This document shows positions 1-10,415 of a DNA stretch of 64,000 nucleotides, piece by piece. Position numbers and translations under genes: made by a program. The stretch comes from Utricularia gibba. Taxonomy: Eukaryota > Streptophyta > Magnoliopsida > Lamiales > Lentibulariaceae. The stretch's first letter is position 1. Each line of letters opens with the position of its first letter. The notes below the pieces were generated by a model. That model did not search any database. It was not told the DNA's origin and worked only from the letters and a program-made list of their open reading frames with translations. The stretch spans positions 3,038,001-3,102,000 of the forward strand of contig NEEC01000012.1 of the NCBI GenBank assembly GCA_002189035.1, written 5' to 3'.

Positions 1-1650
1 TTTATCCCACTTTTTCTGATATGAATTCTTTAAGTTTCAAAATGAAAATTAATTAGAACAAAATTAACATCCTTTTAGTTATGTGAAATAATTGAAACAC
101 GTGATCAGAAAAAATGAAAACCTGATAGGAATGAGGGGAGGGGTTTCCATATAAATTCAAAATCTCCCCCATTACCAGCACCAAGATTTGATGCAAGATC
201 CTGTGAACAGGTGACCTGCGAAACGTACCCGGTGCAGATGGCTTAGATCCCCCAGAAGGAAGTAAAGACGTGAAGTTTGCCCTTGAAAATCGTATGAGCT
301 GGGGCTGGCTCCTTTACTCTTTTCACATGACCAGCCTCCGCTGGCTGCCTTCTGCTTCTGCGTCTGCTTCAGCTTCTGTGTCCCACGTGGTATCTGTTTC
401 CCCTTAACTTTCTCCAATGAGCTCACTGTTTGCTTTCCGCAGTTCCCCTCTTTTCTTTTACTTTGGAATTTCACTGCACATTCCCGCACACACCCATATG
501 GGTTTCTGTGTGCTTCAAATGTTTGCCGTCCCTTTCTCATCTCTGATTCTCACGAAGACAGCGACCCTTCATCTTCCCTGTTGAGTTTAGTCAGTAATTC
601 TTCACTGTTCCTTGCTGGTATTCTTTTTCCTTTCAAATTTCTGATCTTTTGGAGCTCCAGCGTTCTTGCATCTCAATTTGTTTTTAAATATTGAATGGTT
701 TCGTGAGACGATCCTGAGTCTCGTGTTTCTTCTCCTCGCCCTACTTCTGAATCTTCACAAATAATGATTCGGGGAGTGGGGTTTAGGGTTTTTTGATAAA
801 GAAGCACGGCAGCCTTCGCCCGTCTGTCTTTCGTTCTTCTGGTGTTTCCCATTTGTTTTAACAAACATGTTTTAGAACTGCTTTATGGGTTGGTCTTGAA
901 TCCTTTAAAGCCGCAATTTTTGGCATGTCTAGGGCTAAAAAGTCGCGGATGAAGTTTTTTTAATGGGGTATTGTTTTTATTCATTAGTGGTCGCGGATGA
1001 AGGTTTGCTTTCCTTTTTCGGGTTTCTTGAAAACTTTATGCTTTGCTTGTGTCAAGGATTTTTTTTTCTTTTGTTCTCTAGGGTTTCGTTCAGATCTTGA
1101 ATCCAATGGATAAGATGGGGTTTCTATCAAAATCTTCGCGTGGTTTGAACAATCCTCTCTTCTGGTAAACACTGTTTAAAAGAACTGTACAAGGTCAGCT
1201 GCTTGATTTGATTACTCGGCTGCTTTTTTCTGTGGCAAGGAAAGGACTGACATTTTTCAAGAGTAGTCTTTTTTCTGCGTGATTTTGAGCTCTGGTTCTT
1301 CTTATTAATACGTAGAAGTTGTGTTTGTCCTCCGCCTACTTGTTCTTCCAGTCATACCAACGCCCAACACAATTCCCTGCTTGAACTCCAAGAACTGCAA
1401 GGCTTCCCTGTCAGTAGTTTAGTTTTTTTTTTTTTTTCCTTGAGGTGCACATACCATCGCCAAGGTGCGAGTCTTGAATGGCTCTTGTTTATTACATTGA
1501 AGGTTGGCTATTGAAACCGAAGACATTTGTTTATTTTCCAAGTAGTGGCTTTTTGGATACAAGCAAACGACACCCTTGAGCTTTGGAGCTGTTCTCATCA
1601 CCACACAGTGGAAAGAACTTTGTCTCTTTGGCTAAAGACCTTTGACACTG
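1..1650. other. No protein gene seen; upstream part of MIR319 locus
   Basis: No open frame here matches a family I recognise. The longest (minus strand, 172-540, 122 codons) is low-complexity, rich in K, Q and S, and has no domain. The + strand is rich in T and short pyrimidine tracts, as in plant leaders and introns. Since the MIR319 hairpin lies on the + strand just downstream, much of this stretch may be promoter, leader or intron of the primary microRNA transcript. That is inference only; no TATA box or splice pair was fixed. Confidence 0.35.
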
Positions 1651-1721
1651 TAGAGAAGTCCCACGTTCCAAATGAAAAGCTTCTTCTTTTTGCTGGTTTT
1701 TTTTTTCTTTGAAGGAGGTGC

Positions 1722-1912
1722 CCTACAGGAGGAGCTTTCTTCAGCCCATTCAGGGGTGAGACACCGAGGCTGAACTAGCTGCCGGCTCATTCTCTTGAGC
1801 GCGCATCAGAATGGAACAGACCATTCCGGTGTGGTTGAGTGAATGATGCGGGAGATGGTTCCATGCCTCTCTCCCTCTCTGGTTGGACTGAAGGGAGCTC
1901 CTTCATGTTCCC
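1722..1912 (+). ncRNA. MIR319: MIR319 precursor (miR319c type)
   Basis: The 3' arm carries TTGGACTGAAGGGAGCTCC followed by TT at 1883-1903, which matches the mature miR319 sequence in its c-type ending. The 5' arm at about 1729-1752 reads GGAGCTTTCTTCAGCCCATT and can pair with it as the star strand. The second conserved duplex of MIR319 stems is also present: AGCTGCCGGCTCATTC near 1779-1794 against GAATGATGCGGGAGAT near 1842-1857. The long stem with two conserved duplexes is the hallmark of miR159/miR319 precursors, which are processed from the loop downward. miR319 directs cleavage of class II TCP (CIN-type) mRNAs in leaf development. The ends given are approximate because no folding was run. 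Confidence 0.93.
1883..1903 (+). ncRNA. miR319: Mature miR319 (c type)
   Basis: This 21-nt segment on the 3' arm begins with T, as AGO1-loaded miRNAs do. It differs from miR159 (second conserved base type TTTGGATTGAAGG) by the GGACTGAAGG core, so it is miR319 rather than miR159. The terminal CCTT instead of CCCT makes it the c-like isoform. Expected targets are TCP4-like transcripts. Confidence 0.93.
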
Positions 1913-1919
1913 CTCCTCC

Positions 1920-3340
1920 ATGTTTTAACTTGAGACGCTGCTCCCAACCCAACATTGTTCATTCTGAGTGTTGTCACTGCTGTGAATCCCATGGATTAGT
2001 CCATGTTCTGTGCTGGCTTTTGGGTAGCTCCAAGGCAGGTCCTGGTTTACAAAAGGTTTTGTTCTTGTTGACTGCAGTCAAGATCCAACAGAGACTGGAG
2101 CTCATTTGCTGGTTTGTTTCAGTCAGCAGTACCTACCACTTTTCACTTTGTGATGAGTTCACTCCCTGGTACTTTATTTCCGGTTGGTTTCACCACAGTA
2201 AATGGTTCCTTTTTTTTACAGTTACCTGAAACACCAAGCAGGCATGCTCATTATACTGGGTGTCGTAGGTCCCTCCCAACTGGAAGAGCTTGAAGAAGCC
2301 CTAAGCACTTTGCTGGGAGGCTGGCCTGTAGCATCATCATCACTACACACGTTTTGTTTCTTGGAGCTGCCGAGACTGCTGTTCTATGGAGTGTTTGCTT
2401 CCCATGACGACATTTACTTTGTTACTGTAAAATCAAAACGCAGTCAGTGACAATTTTCAGAAGCAGAAACCAGAAAGCAGCGGAGACCGATTCCACATCT
2501 GGATTAGATACAACCTGGCAAATGCAGAATGACCCTAGGGTTCTAAATTGGTACATTGCATCTAAATCGTTGATTGGAATCCGCTGTCCCCAGTTTCGAT
2601 TTGCAAGCATGGAGATGAGTCTTGGTCATTTTATTGCCCCAATGGTTGCCGGTGATTCCGGCCGTAGGCGGATCTCTGCTCGGTCGACATTTTGGAATCT
2701 TCAAACCGTTGATGTTTCATGTCGGCGTGAATTGGCGACACGACGGGTCGGAAGCAGCAAAGCCGCCTCAAAGATGGAGACACCGAATAAGCAAGCTGGC
2801 CGTAGTGTATGCCGGCGTCTGCAAAGTTCCACGCCGGGAAAACATCCCCACTGCTGTGTGGGAGAAGGTTGGTGCACTGTGTGTTTCCGATAGCGGAGCC
2901 GAGTCGAGCCCTAAATTTCTCGATTAGTATCTAATCACGCACTAAGTGTAATTAATATATTTAGTGTGTTTTATAGATGATTTCAATTAATAATATACCT
3001 AAATTATTTATTTTTAAATAAACACATGTGTTAAGATATCAAGTATATAACATATTTAAAATGACTATTATATTTAATAAATATATTAAAAATATGGATG
3101 GCGAAGTGTAATAATGTACATTTAATCAGGAGATAATTGCCCTGCAAAGTAGGGAGCACCACTATTCATCTGTGAGGGTGACCACACGGAGCAAAAACTC
3201 CAACTGCAGCCCAACGGATGTCTTTCAGTTGGCCACCCCGCCGGGCCATCTCACGGGCCGCTCAATTATTTTTTAATAATGATTAGTATTATTAAGCTCG
3301 TTTATGGGGATAATAAGCGCAGCTTAATCTACACTTAACC
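1920..3340. other. Downstream of MIR319, no recognised gene
   Basis: Two overlapping + frames are open at 2447-2893 (148 codons) and 2622-2927 (101 codons). Neither shows a known domain, and the GC-richer part at 2640-2900 looks coding-like only by composition. It may be a primary microRNA 3' region, a noncoding RNA or a relic. From about 2940 to 3120 the DNA is very AT-rich, and nothing was recognised there. The stretch 3340-4188 should hold the promoter and leader of the CIP7-like gene. Confidence 0.3.
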
Positions 3341-4188
3341 TCACTCACATCCGCCACGACGTCGTTTTACTCTCATTTGTTTTTGTTGGCACTCGGAAAA
3401 GACGTTTTTTTTTTGGTTGCGGTTGCTCTGTTGTCAAGCAACATGTACGCGGTCGCTTTTTTTCCTTTCTCCTTTGGCGCATTTTTGAAAAGCGGGAGAG
3501 CTTCTCCACGGACCCTCTCCCTGGCGGAATCCAATATCGGGCTTTCTGTATGTAATGCAAGTCCTCTCTGTGTTGCACTGATGATTTGGTTACTATGATA
3601 ATGGAATCATATGGTTTGTTTGAATTATGCAGGGTAGGATTTGAGCTCCGGTGCTGCGGTGGGGGCTGTGCTTTCTTTTGTCGGTCGCTGACGAGGTAAC
3701 TACCCTGGTTTCTGCATGAGGTTAGATCTGATGTACGGGAGGTAATAAATAGTAGCTTCTCCCCATTACATTTCTGTCTTCGTTTGGTGGATTGGTTGGT
3801 AAATGGCTCCTGCTTTTTGGGTGTTCTTTTTCTTTTTACCCCTCATTTCCTTTCGATGGATTTTGGATTCTTTCCTTCCTCTTTTTTTTGGAGGGGGTGG
3901 GGGTATGGAGTGGACTGATGATCCTGTTTTTATGCTACATTTTGTGGGTTTGGAATGCTTTCTAAGATCTACTCAATGGGATATCTTTGTATCACAGGTT
4001 TGCCAGATGTGTGGACAGGAGGGGCGCTGCAGTTTTGGATGGATAAAGCTTGAATTTTCCAGGGTAACGCTGCACTTTGTTGCTTAAATAACCACTCTCA
4101 GCACCATGTGTGGGAGGTTAAGTGTATCATTCGAAAGGAAGACTATTTTTCAGAGTCCTCGTCGGCCTTCAGACATAATTAGTTGAAG

Positions 4189-7100
4189 ATGGAGACAGTA
4201 ATTGACCCGAATACTACACTTGATTACATTGAGTTCCGTATCTTCCCAAGCTTGAACAGGTTGCACTTCATACCGAGCATAACTTTTCGTATATCTACTC
4301 TTTAGTCAGATGAGCATTGCTTGAAGAATGCCTAGTATATGTTCATATGCTGGATGATTACTTTATGGCAATTCTGCTTTGCTGTTTTTCAGTTCATTCT
4401 CTGATTCTTTATGGTGTATTGTTTTGTATTTTTGTCAAAGGTACGAGACATGGGTATACTGTGATGATAAGAAAGAGAATGTGGCATCTGACACTTTGGA
4501 CCGTCTATTGCGGCATTCATCTGAAGCCAATTCATTGCATTCAAAAGGATCCAACTTCAAGTTTGTCCTCAGTACTCCATCAGGGATATCAAACGTTACA
4601 TGGTTTACGAAATCCACATTGATAAGGCATGTTTGTGCTTTTGATTTCACCTTTGTCGACTAAGATGATTAGTGACTGTTTTTATCATTCGTTAAGGATT
4701 GGTTTTCTTATCAAACAGGTTTCTTCAAATTCTTGGTTCAACAGTTGTATTGGAAGCAAGCAAAACATTGAAAAATGAAATCATCCAGCTTGAGGAGACC
4801 CGAAGATTTCATCTCTCGTTGTATAAAATGGTAAAGCTCTCTGGAATTTCTTTTCACTGGTATGATAGAATCAAAGCCATTAATAATGGTTTTCTTTCTA
4901 CTTGTTTTGGCAGAGTGCAGAGTCTCAAGTAACAGATGAGGGCTCTAGTAATATATTCATAGTTCATAATATTTGTGTAGACTGCATCGTATTTATGTTT
5001 TCACACTTCCTTTTTCTTTCTTCTTCTGTTAGTGAATAGCTACTCTAACGGTTTAGCCATGTCGCAAAATGTGAGTGAACCCTTTTTTTGTTCCTTTTGT
5101 TTTCCAAAGCTACTTTTTAAACTCTTCTAATGACTTCAAAAAAATGGATTTTTTTCCCAGGCTGAAGGTTCAGAATCATCCAAGTATGTTTTTGTCATTT
5201 CCCTGGCGCGGTTGTCATGCTGTTGGTTACCATGACCTGCGATCTTTTTCTTATTCCACCAGGAATGAGTTGTTGCGTGCCGTGGATCTACGGCTTTCCG
5301 CTCTGAAAGAAAAACTTGTTGCTTCTTTTGATCAAGTTTCTGGATCACAATACTCTATGGCAGATATGATTGATATTCAAAAGTTTGCTGAGAACTTTCG
5401 CTCTGCAGACTTGAGGTATGGTAAACTCTTTTGGAAGTGTAGGATATTGTCTAATCTGCTGATATCAGTAAAAAAACATGTTCAATGTTAATCCCAATTG
5501 TCGAATCTTCACTACAGTGATGCATTGCTGAAGTATATAGAACTGAGACAACTCCGTGAGGCAGCTGAAACTTTGACCAGCAAAAGATCATGGGGCACTA
5601 AAATAGCTGGGCCAGAAGAATCATATGGCCATGCCAGTGAATCATCGTTGTGTGAGCTGCGAGTACAGTATGCTGCCTCACCTGCAAAAGCTGCGCTTGT
5701 GGAAAGGCAAAGCTCTAGTGATGGTGAAAAATCTTCTCTGAGTGAGGAGGAACAACCTTCTGTGGAAAGAAGCCGCACTCTTGCTAGATCGTTTTCACCG
5801 AGGAGATCAGCATCACCAATGAGAAGGATACAGATTGGAAGAACTGGATCTCGGAGGTCCACTGCCATAACTATTAAAAGCTTGAATTTTTTCCCTGCAA
5901 GAGACAGATCATTCATGACCAGAGATGCAGAGTCAGATAGCGGTGGTGAAGAATCTGAGCGAGCAATTCAAAAACCTGAAAATAATGCGAAGAGAATGAG
6001 CGTGCAGGATGCTATTCATCTATTTGAAAGCAAGCAAAGGGATCAACTGGTGGATGTCCATAAGGTAAAGTCATCCGGGACTACTTCTGTTGGACCTAGT
6101 AAATCTGTACTGAGGAGATGGAGTAGTGGAGTAGCTGAAGATACATCATCCCCCAAGATATTCCTGTTGAGTCTATCACAAAGGATAATCATATTGATGT
6201 AGAATGTGAAGAAGGGAGCAATGTTAAACTTCAAAATGAAGGCATACCAGATGTATCAGAGGACAAACCTATTGATCACTGTTCAGATGTGAAGTTGAAC
6301 TCAAATGAAGTGGCACGTGTTTCTAATGAAATGCAAGTGGAATGCTGTGTAACTGAATCAACTGGCGCTGGTGACAGATTAGTTACATCATCTGAGTGGA
6401 GCCAACAAAGGGAAGCAGAACTGAATGAGCTAATGATGAAGATGATGGAAAGTAAGCCTGTGAAAAAGCGAACTGTGCTCGCTAGCACCAAAAGGACAGA
6501 CCAGCATGCTGAAAAAAAGGGTGATTTTTATGATCGCTACAAGGAGAAGAGGGATGAAAAACTCCTGGCATCATCGACCAGAAATCTCATGGATAAAAAG
6601 ACGGTGTCAAAAGCAGTGAAAAAAGTTAGTGAACCAAAAAAATCACAAGTTGCCTCAGTGGTCAAAAGTGATGGTGGTAAAAAGCTTCTCCCCAAGAAGC
6701 TTCATGAACAACATAAGAACACAGTAGAACCTGCAAATAAAACTGGAAGTGCTCCAGCTGGGATCCTCAAGAAGGCACCTCCAAAATCATCCTCTTTGCC
6801 TGCAACGCGCAAGTCATGGCCATCACTGTCACCCAGCGTGACAGATGGGTCACCTGCTAAAGCTTCTGGTGTAACATCTTCTACCGGTAAAGTGCCAACT
6901 CGTAGAAGATCAGAGACAACGCCATCAGCGCGCCAATCTAGCCCAAAAGTAGATATGTCCCCTGTTCAGGCTAAATCTGTGAAACCAAATAAGACTGATC
7001 ACACAAAAAGTTCTGGGAGTGCAACTGGAAAGAAGCAACAGTCTGTAGTAAAAACCGGGAAAATGGCCGAGAGCAAACCTCAGGCTTCCTCCAATAAACT

Positions 7101-8282
7101 TGCTTCCTATACCAAGCCTAACAAGTTTACAAAGAAGAGCGCTGTTGTGCCTCTGGAACCAAAGCCATTTCTTCGGAAAGGTTCAGGAACTACCTCCGCT
7201 GCTGATTCAACCATAGACAAAAAACCATCTTCTGATTTTCAGGAACCATCAAGGATTTCCGGAGATCTGAATGTCATGGATGAGACTCAACCCGTTAACG
7301 GTTCTTCTGAGCTTGTAATTGAGAAAGGAGAAGGGTCGTCACATGCCGAAATGGATGTTGATGCAACTGACGAAGAGGATAGTGCTGCAAGACGTCCTCA
7401 GAAATTTGAAACGGAGGATATAGGTCTCTCTGAACCTGTTTCTCTAGATATTATGCACGTCACAGTGGCTGAGGAGCTGGAAAAAGGGAATGATGATCTC
7501 ACCATATCACCTACAGCTTGGGTTGAAACAGAAGAGCCTGGAAATCATTGCGATACCTCTGTGCAAACCGTGGAATTGCCAGCTCATGTAAATGCACTTA
7601 GTCCTCGAGTCCGGCATTCTCTCTCACAAATGCTCCTTGAGGAGACAAATGAGCATGATGTAGGCGACTCGGGAAATGCAGAGAATCCACAGCCATTGGT
7701 CTCCCTAAAGGATACACAAAAAGGATTGAAGAGGCTGTTAAAATTTGCTCGCAAGGGTAAAACTGATGCGAACTCAGCTGGCTGGTCCACTCCATCCGTG
7801 ATTTCTGAAGGAGAAGATGACGCAGAAGATCCAAGGTTAGTGAACAAGCAAAATAATGAGAAGTTACCAAGGAAGGGAACTCAACATCCCAAAACTGGTG
7901 GACAACAAAAAAGTACAGCTGGTGATGAGAAGTCAGGTACGTGATTTCCTTTAAATCAGTTTGTTGCCATCAAGTTCTATGTGAAACCCAAAGATGGGAG
8001 CATTTCCGAGTTCCCAATCTACACTCAAGGTATACCCTGATGTATGAATATATTTTCATTTAAGGTCAAGGTAATGACAGTAGGTTCAGTGGCCAATCTC
8101 TTCAGCGTGAGCGCCAGGGGAGCAATGCTTCTGCTACAGTAACCACAGTCAAAGGTCAGTAGATTTGTTCTTGCCTGGTGGTGTTGCTGTTCTATATGCT
8201 GGAAAATTCAATCCCTCTTTTTATCTGTCCTTCAACAGCAAGATCATTCTTCTCACTTTCCGCATTTAAAAGCAGCAAATAG
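4189..8282 (+). CDS. COP1-interacting protein 7-like protein (one frameshift)
   Basis: Ten exons are supported: 4189-4259, 4441-4626, 4719-4830, 4914-4947, 5033-5070, 5161-5183, 5263-5415, 5518-7936, 8065-8154 and 8239-8282. The N-terminus ([20 protein letters not shown]) and the block around [15 protein letters not shown] match the plant CIP7 family, whose founder is a nuclear partner of COP1 promoting light-regulated genes. The long exon encodes a low-complexity S/K-rich region with basic stretches. The C-terminus [14 protein letters not shown] is the family's conserved tail. The exon sum is 3170 nt and becomes 1057 codons if one base is added near 6150-6156, where frame +2 must pass to +1; that run (CCCCC then AAG) looks one base short. 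Intron 2 starts with GC instead of GT. The family is certain; which paralog is not. Confidence 0.88.
4627..4718 (+). other. GC-AG intron in the CIP7-like gene
   Basis: The exon ends ATAAG and is followed by GCATGT, and the next exon begins after CAAACAG. Only this junction keeps the conserved reading [15 protein letters not shown]. Using the nearby GT at 4631 would shift the frame. The 5' site AAG/GCATGT fits the consensus of the minor GC-AG class of U2 introns. Confidence 0.8.
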
Positions 8283-8857
8283 GCTAACCAGATAGAATTG
8301 CGTACCGTCCGTTCGCTACTTCCCAGATCGACACCTTGGCTGCTTCTCTTGCCATTTTCACCCTGTAGGGGGGCAATGTGGAATTTTTTTCCCACCTGAA
8401 GTATCACTGATGTGCATTGTTGACTCTTGGTATTCGGTTTGAAGCATACAAAGTAATATGAAACCTAACCTATTATTATGTTCCAGATCTCATGAAATTT
8501 GAAAAAGCATCTCCTGGTATATTTTGAAAACATGCATATGTTTATATGATACTCTGTAGAATTAACTTATAAAAAAGAAACAATTAATCTAGTTAAAGAA
8601 CACAGCTTGCCCTTGCAAGGGATGATGGGTTGAACTAACATAGAATATGAATCTGGTGGCATGCAAGAACAGAAAAGAAGATAACAAGAATGGTATGAAA
8701 GTTTCCAATCATAATTATCGTCATCAACAAAAGAAGCGCATCAACATGGAGTTGGTCAATGTTTATTCAGGATATCCCTTGAAATCAGAGCACCAGATTC
8801 CACCAACGGGTTACGAAAAAAAGGAAAACAGTAGAGAGCTGATGATTTTGTCACCCC
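8283..8857. other. Convergent 3' region between CIP7-like and ATP delta' genes
   Basis: The 3' ends of two convergent genes meet here, so the stretch is likely their untranslated regions. Two open frames occur (8192-8407 minus, 8647-8880 plus). The second overlaps the end of the ATP synthase exon on the other strand, and neither looks like a protein family. No other feature is seen. Confidence 0.5.
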
Positions 8858-10078
8858 TTAACCAGTCAAGGCAGAGTTGAGGGCGCTGTGTACATCCACC
8901 CCAATTTGTGCTTCTGCTTTCTCCAAATCAGTGGATGCAGTGTTCAGCTTTTGCAGGAACTCGGCTAGGCCCTTCTGGACCAAAGCTTGATCAATCTGAT
9001 CCAGAGGGGTGGCCTCGACAGCGATTATATCTGCAACTGAGTTTGCATGGACGAAGGCAAACCCCCGCTCACGAAATACTTGGTCACATCATTACCTTCA
9101 TGAACGGTTAAGAGACCTGGTTTGAGCTCAGCAATGGTAGCTACGTGACCAGGCAAAACACCCATCTGTCCTGTGGTTGCCGGGACTATTACCATATCAA
9201 CCTCAAGGATACAATGAGAGAGAAATAGGTCAGTACAAAGTTAAAAATAAACAAGAAACGACACTTCAAAACATCCTGGCGAAGACAAACGAGTGAAGAC
9301 TCAGCTTGCTTCTGCAGCCACTTAGCTTAAACATTGGTTCGATAAAATGAAAAAAATTGGAACCTTTAAAAGAGTGAAATTTTGCAAACAGGAAGTTTAT
9401 ATTTTGAACTGAGATTCGTTTTATTTCTGCGACCGAGAAAATTTAACTTATATTGTAACAGAATGAAACCGCGCATCATTTTGCAAATGGTGTTTTTATG
9501 TTTTTGAATTGTGACTCAGTTTCATCAGCAGTCAAGTAAATAAAATTTAGGATTTCATAAAAAAATAACATTTGGAAACTCGTGAAAATGGAAAGCATCT
9601 GAATTCAAAACACAAACTATCAGATTAAGAAAATGCAAATGCCCAAGTCCATCAAATGTGGAAAAAGCCCCCAACACCAACCCCCCCCCCCCCCCCCCTT
9701 CCCAATCCAATATCAGCATAGTCAATAAATCGGAAGCATACGGAATTGCAATATCCGATAGCTTTAAATGAACAATCAAAAAAAAAAAAAAACGTAACAT
9801 TTAACGAATACCTGTTTTCCTGAAAGGACGGAATTATAGGGAAGAACTAAATTGACAGTAAGCTTCGATGGGATGGTTGATGGAATCGGTGGGCGGGGAA
9901 CCATGTAAGCTGAGGGCGTTTTTGGTGGATCTAAGTTTGGAGCCACCTTCTTCCATGCTTCGATGAATTTGGAGTCCCCAGTCGTCGCCGCCGGAAAATC
10001 GGTGGAGAATCGTCGGCCCCGCCGCGCCCATTCCGCCGAGGCTCGGCTAACAATATATCTTGAACCCCGTCGCAGCAT
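8858..10078 (-). CDS. Mitochondrial ATP synthase subunit delta' (one frameshift)
   Basis: There are two exons, 10078-9812 and 9201-8858. The protein starts with an arginine-rich presequence ([20 protein letters not shown]), then [20 protein letters not shown] and [15 protein letters not shown], the start of the beta-sandwich of the F1 central-stalk subunit (plant delta', equal to bacterial epsilon). Exon 2 gives [20 protein letters not shown] and ends in SALNSALTG. The subunit sits on the rotating stalk of F1 in the inner mitochondrial membrane. The exons sum to 611 nt. One added base in the G run at about 9058-9066 (forward strand ACCCCCGC) restores [15 protein letters not shown] and gives 203 residues, the usual length, so a consensus error is more likely than a broken gene. 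Confidence 0.93.
9681..9698. repeat. 18-base poly(C) tract
   Basis: An uninterrupted run of 18 C lies inside the intron of the ATP synthase delta' gene, preceded by CCAACACCAA. Long C runs are rare in plant DNA and prone to length change. Its true length in the genome is doubtful, given the short-run losses seen elsewhere in this window. Confidence 0.9.
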
Positions 10079-10177
10079 TTTGAGAAAGGAATTCGAGTGA
10101 CGATTTGGGGACGAAGTGTACGAAAACCGAGCAGAAACGTACCAACTAAAACGTTAAGAGCAACCCCAATTGTTTGA

Positions 10178-10238
10178 TGGGCCCGTTCCCAATCCAACTT
10201 ATTGGGCCTTCCAACGCAAATGGTCCTAATCCAGCCCA
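10178..10238. promoter_or_regulatory. Site II (TGGGCY) cluster upstream of ATP delta' gene
   Basis: TGGGCC occurs at 10178-10183 and 10203-10208, and AGCCCA (the reverse form) at 10233-10238, about 100-160 bases upstream of the start codon at 10078. Such site II elements are bound by TCP proteins and are typical of promoters for plant mitochondrial and ribosomal proteins, which suits this gene. Confidence 0.6.
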
Positions 10239-10415
10239 ATCCGTCACGGCCTGCTACTTATGCACACACGAGTAAAATAATTACGGGATTTACCCGATAT
10301 TTAGATTTATTGCAGTAACGTACTACGTAAAACGTCGCCGTTTGTTTATTACACGGAAGGGAAGTCCGTACATCCTCTGATCATTGGACAGGTGCTCTCT
10401 CTTCTTTTTAGACTG

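Noticed and set aside
1843-2229. 128-codon + strand open frame
   Set aside because: It runs across the mature miR319 sequence and stem; no protein domain. Explained by the microRNA precursor.
5512-5916. 134-codon minus-strand frame opposite the CIP7-like gene
   Set aside because: It mirrors the conserved + strand exon, with no domain of its own.
6150-6156. CIP7-like gene as a pseudogene
   Set aside because: Only one base is missing, both flanks keep conserved motifs, and the C-terminal tail is intact, so sequencing error is more likely than decay.
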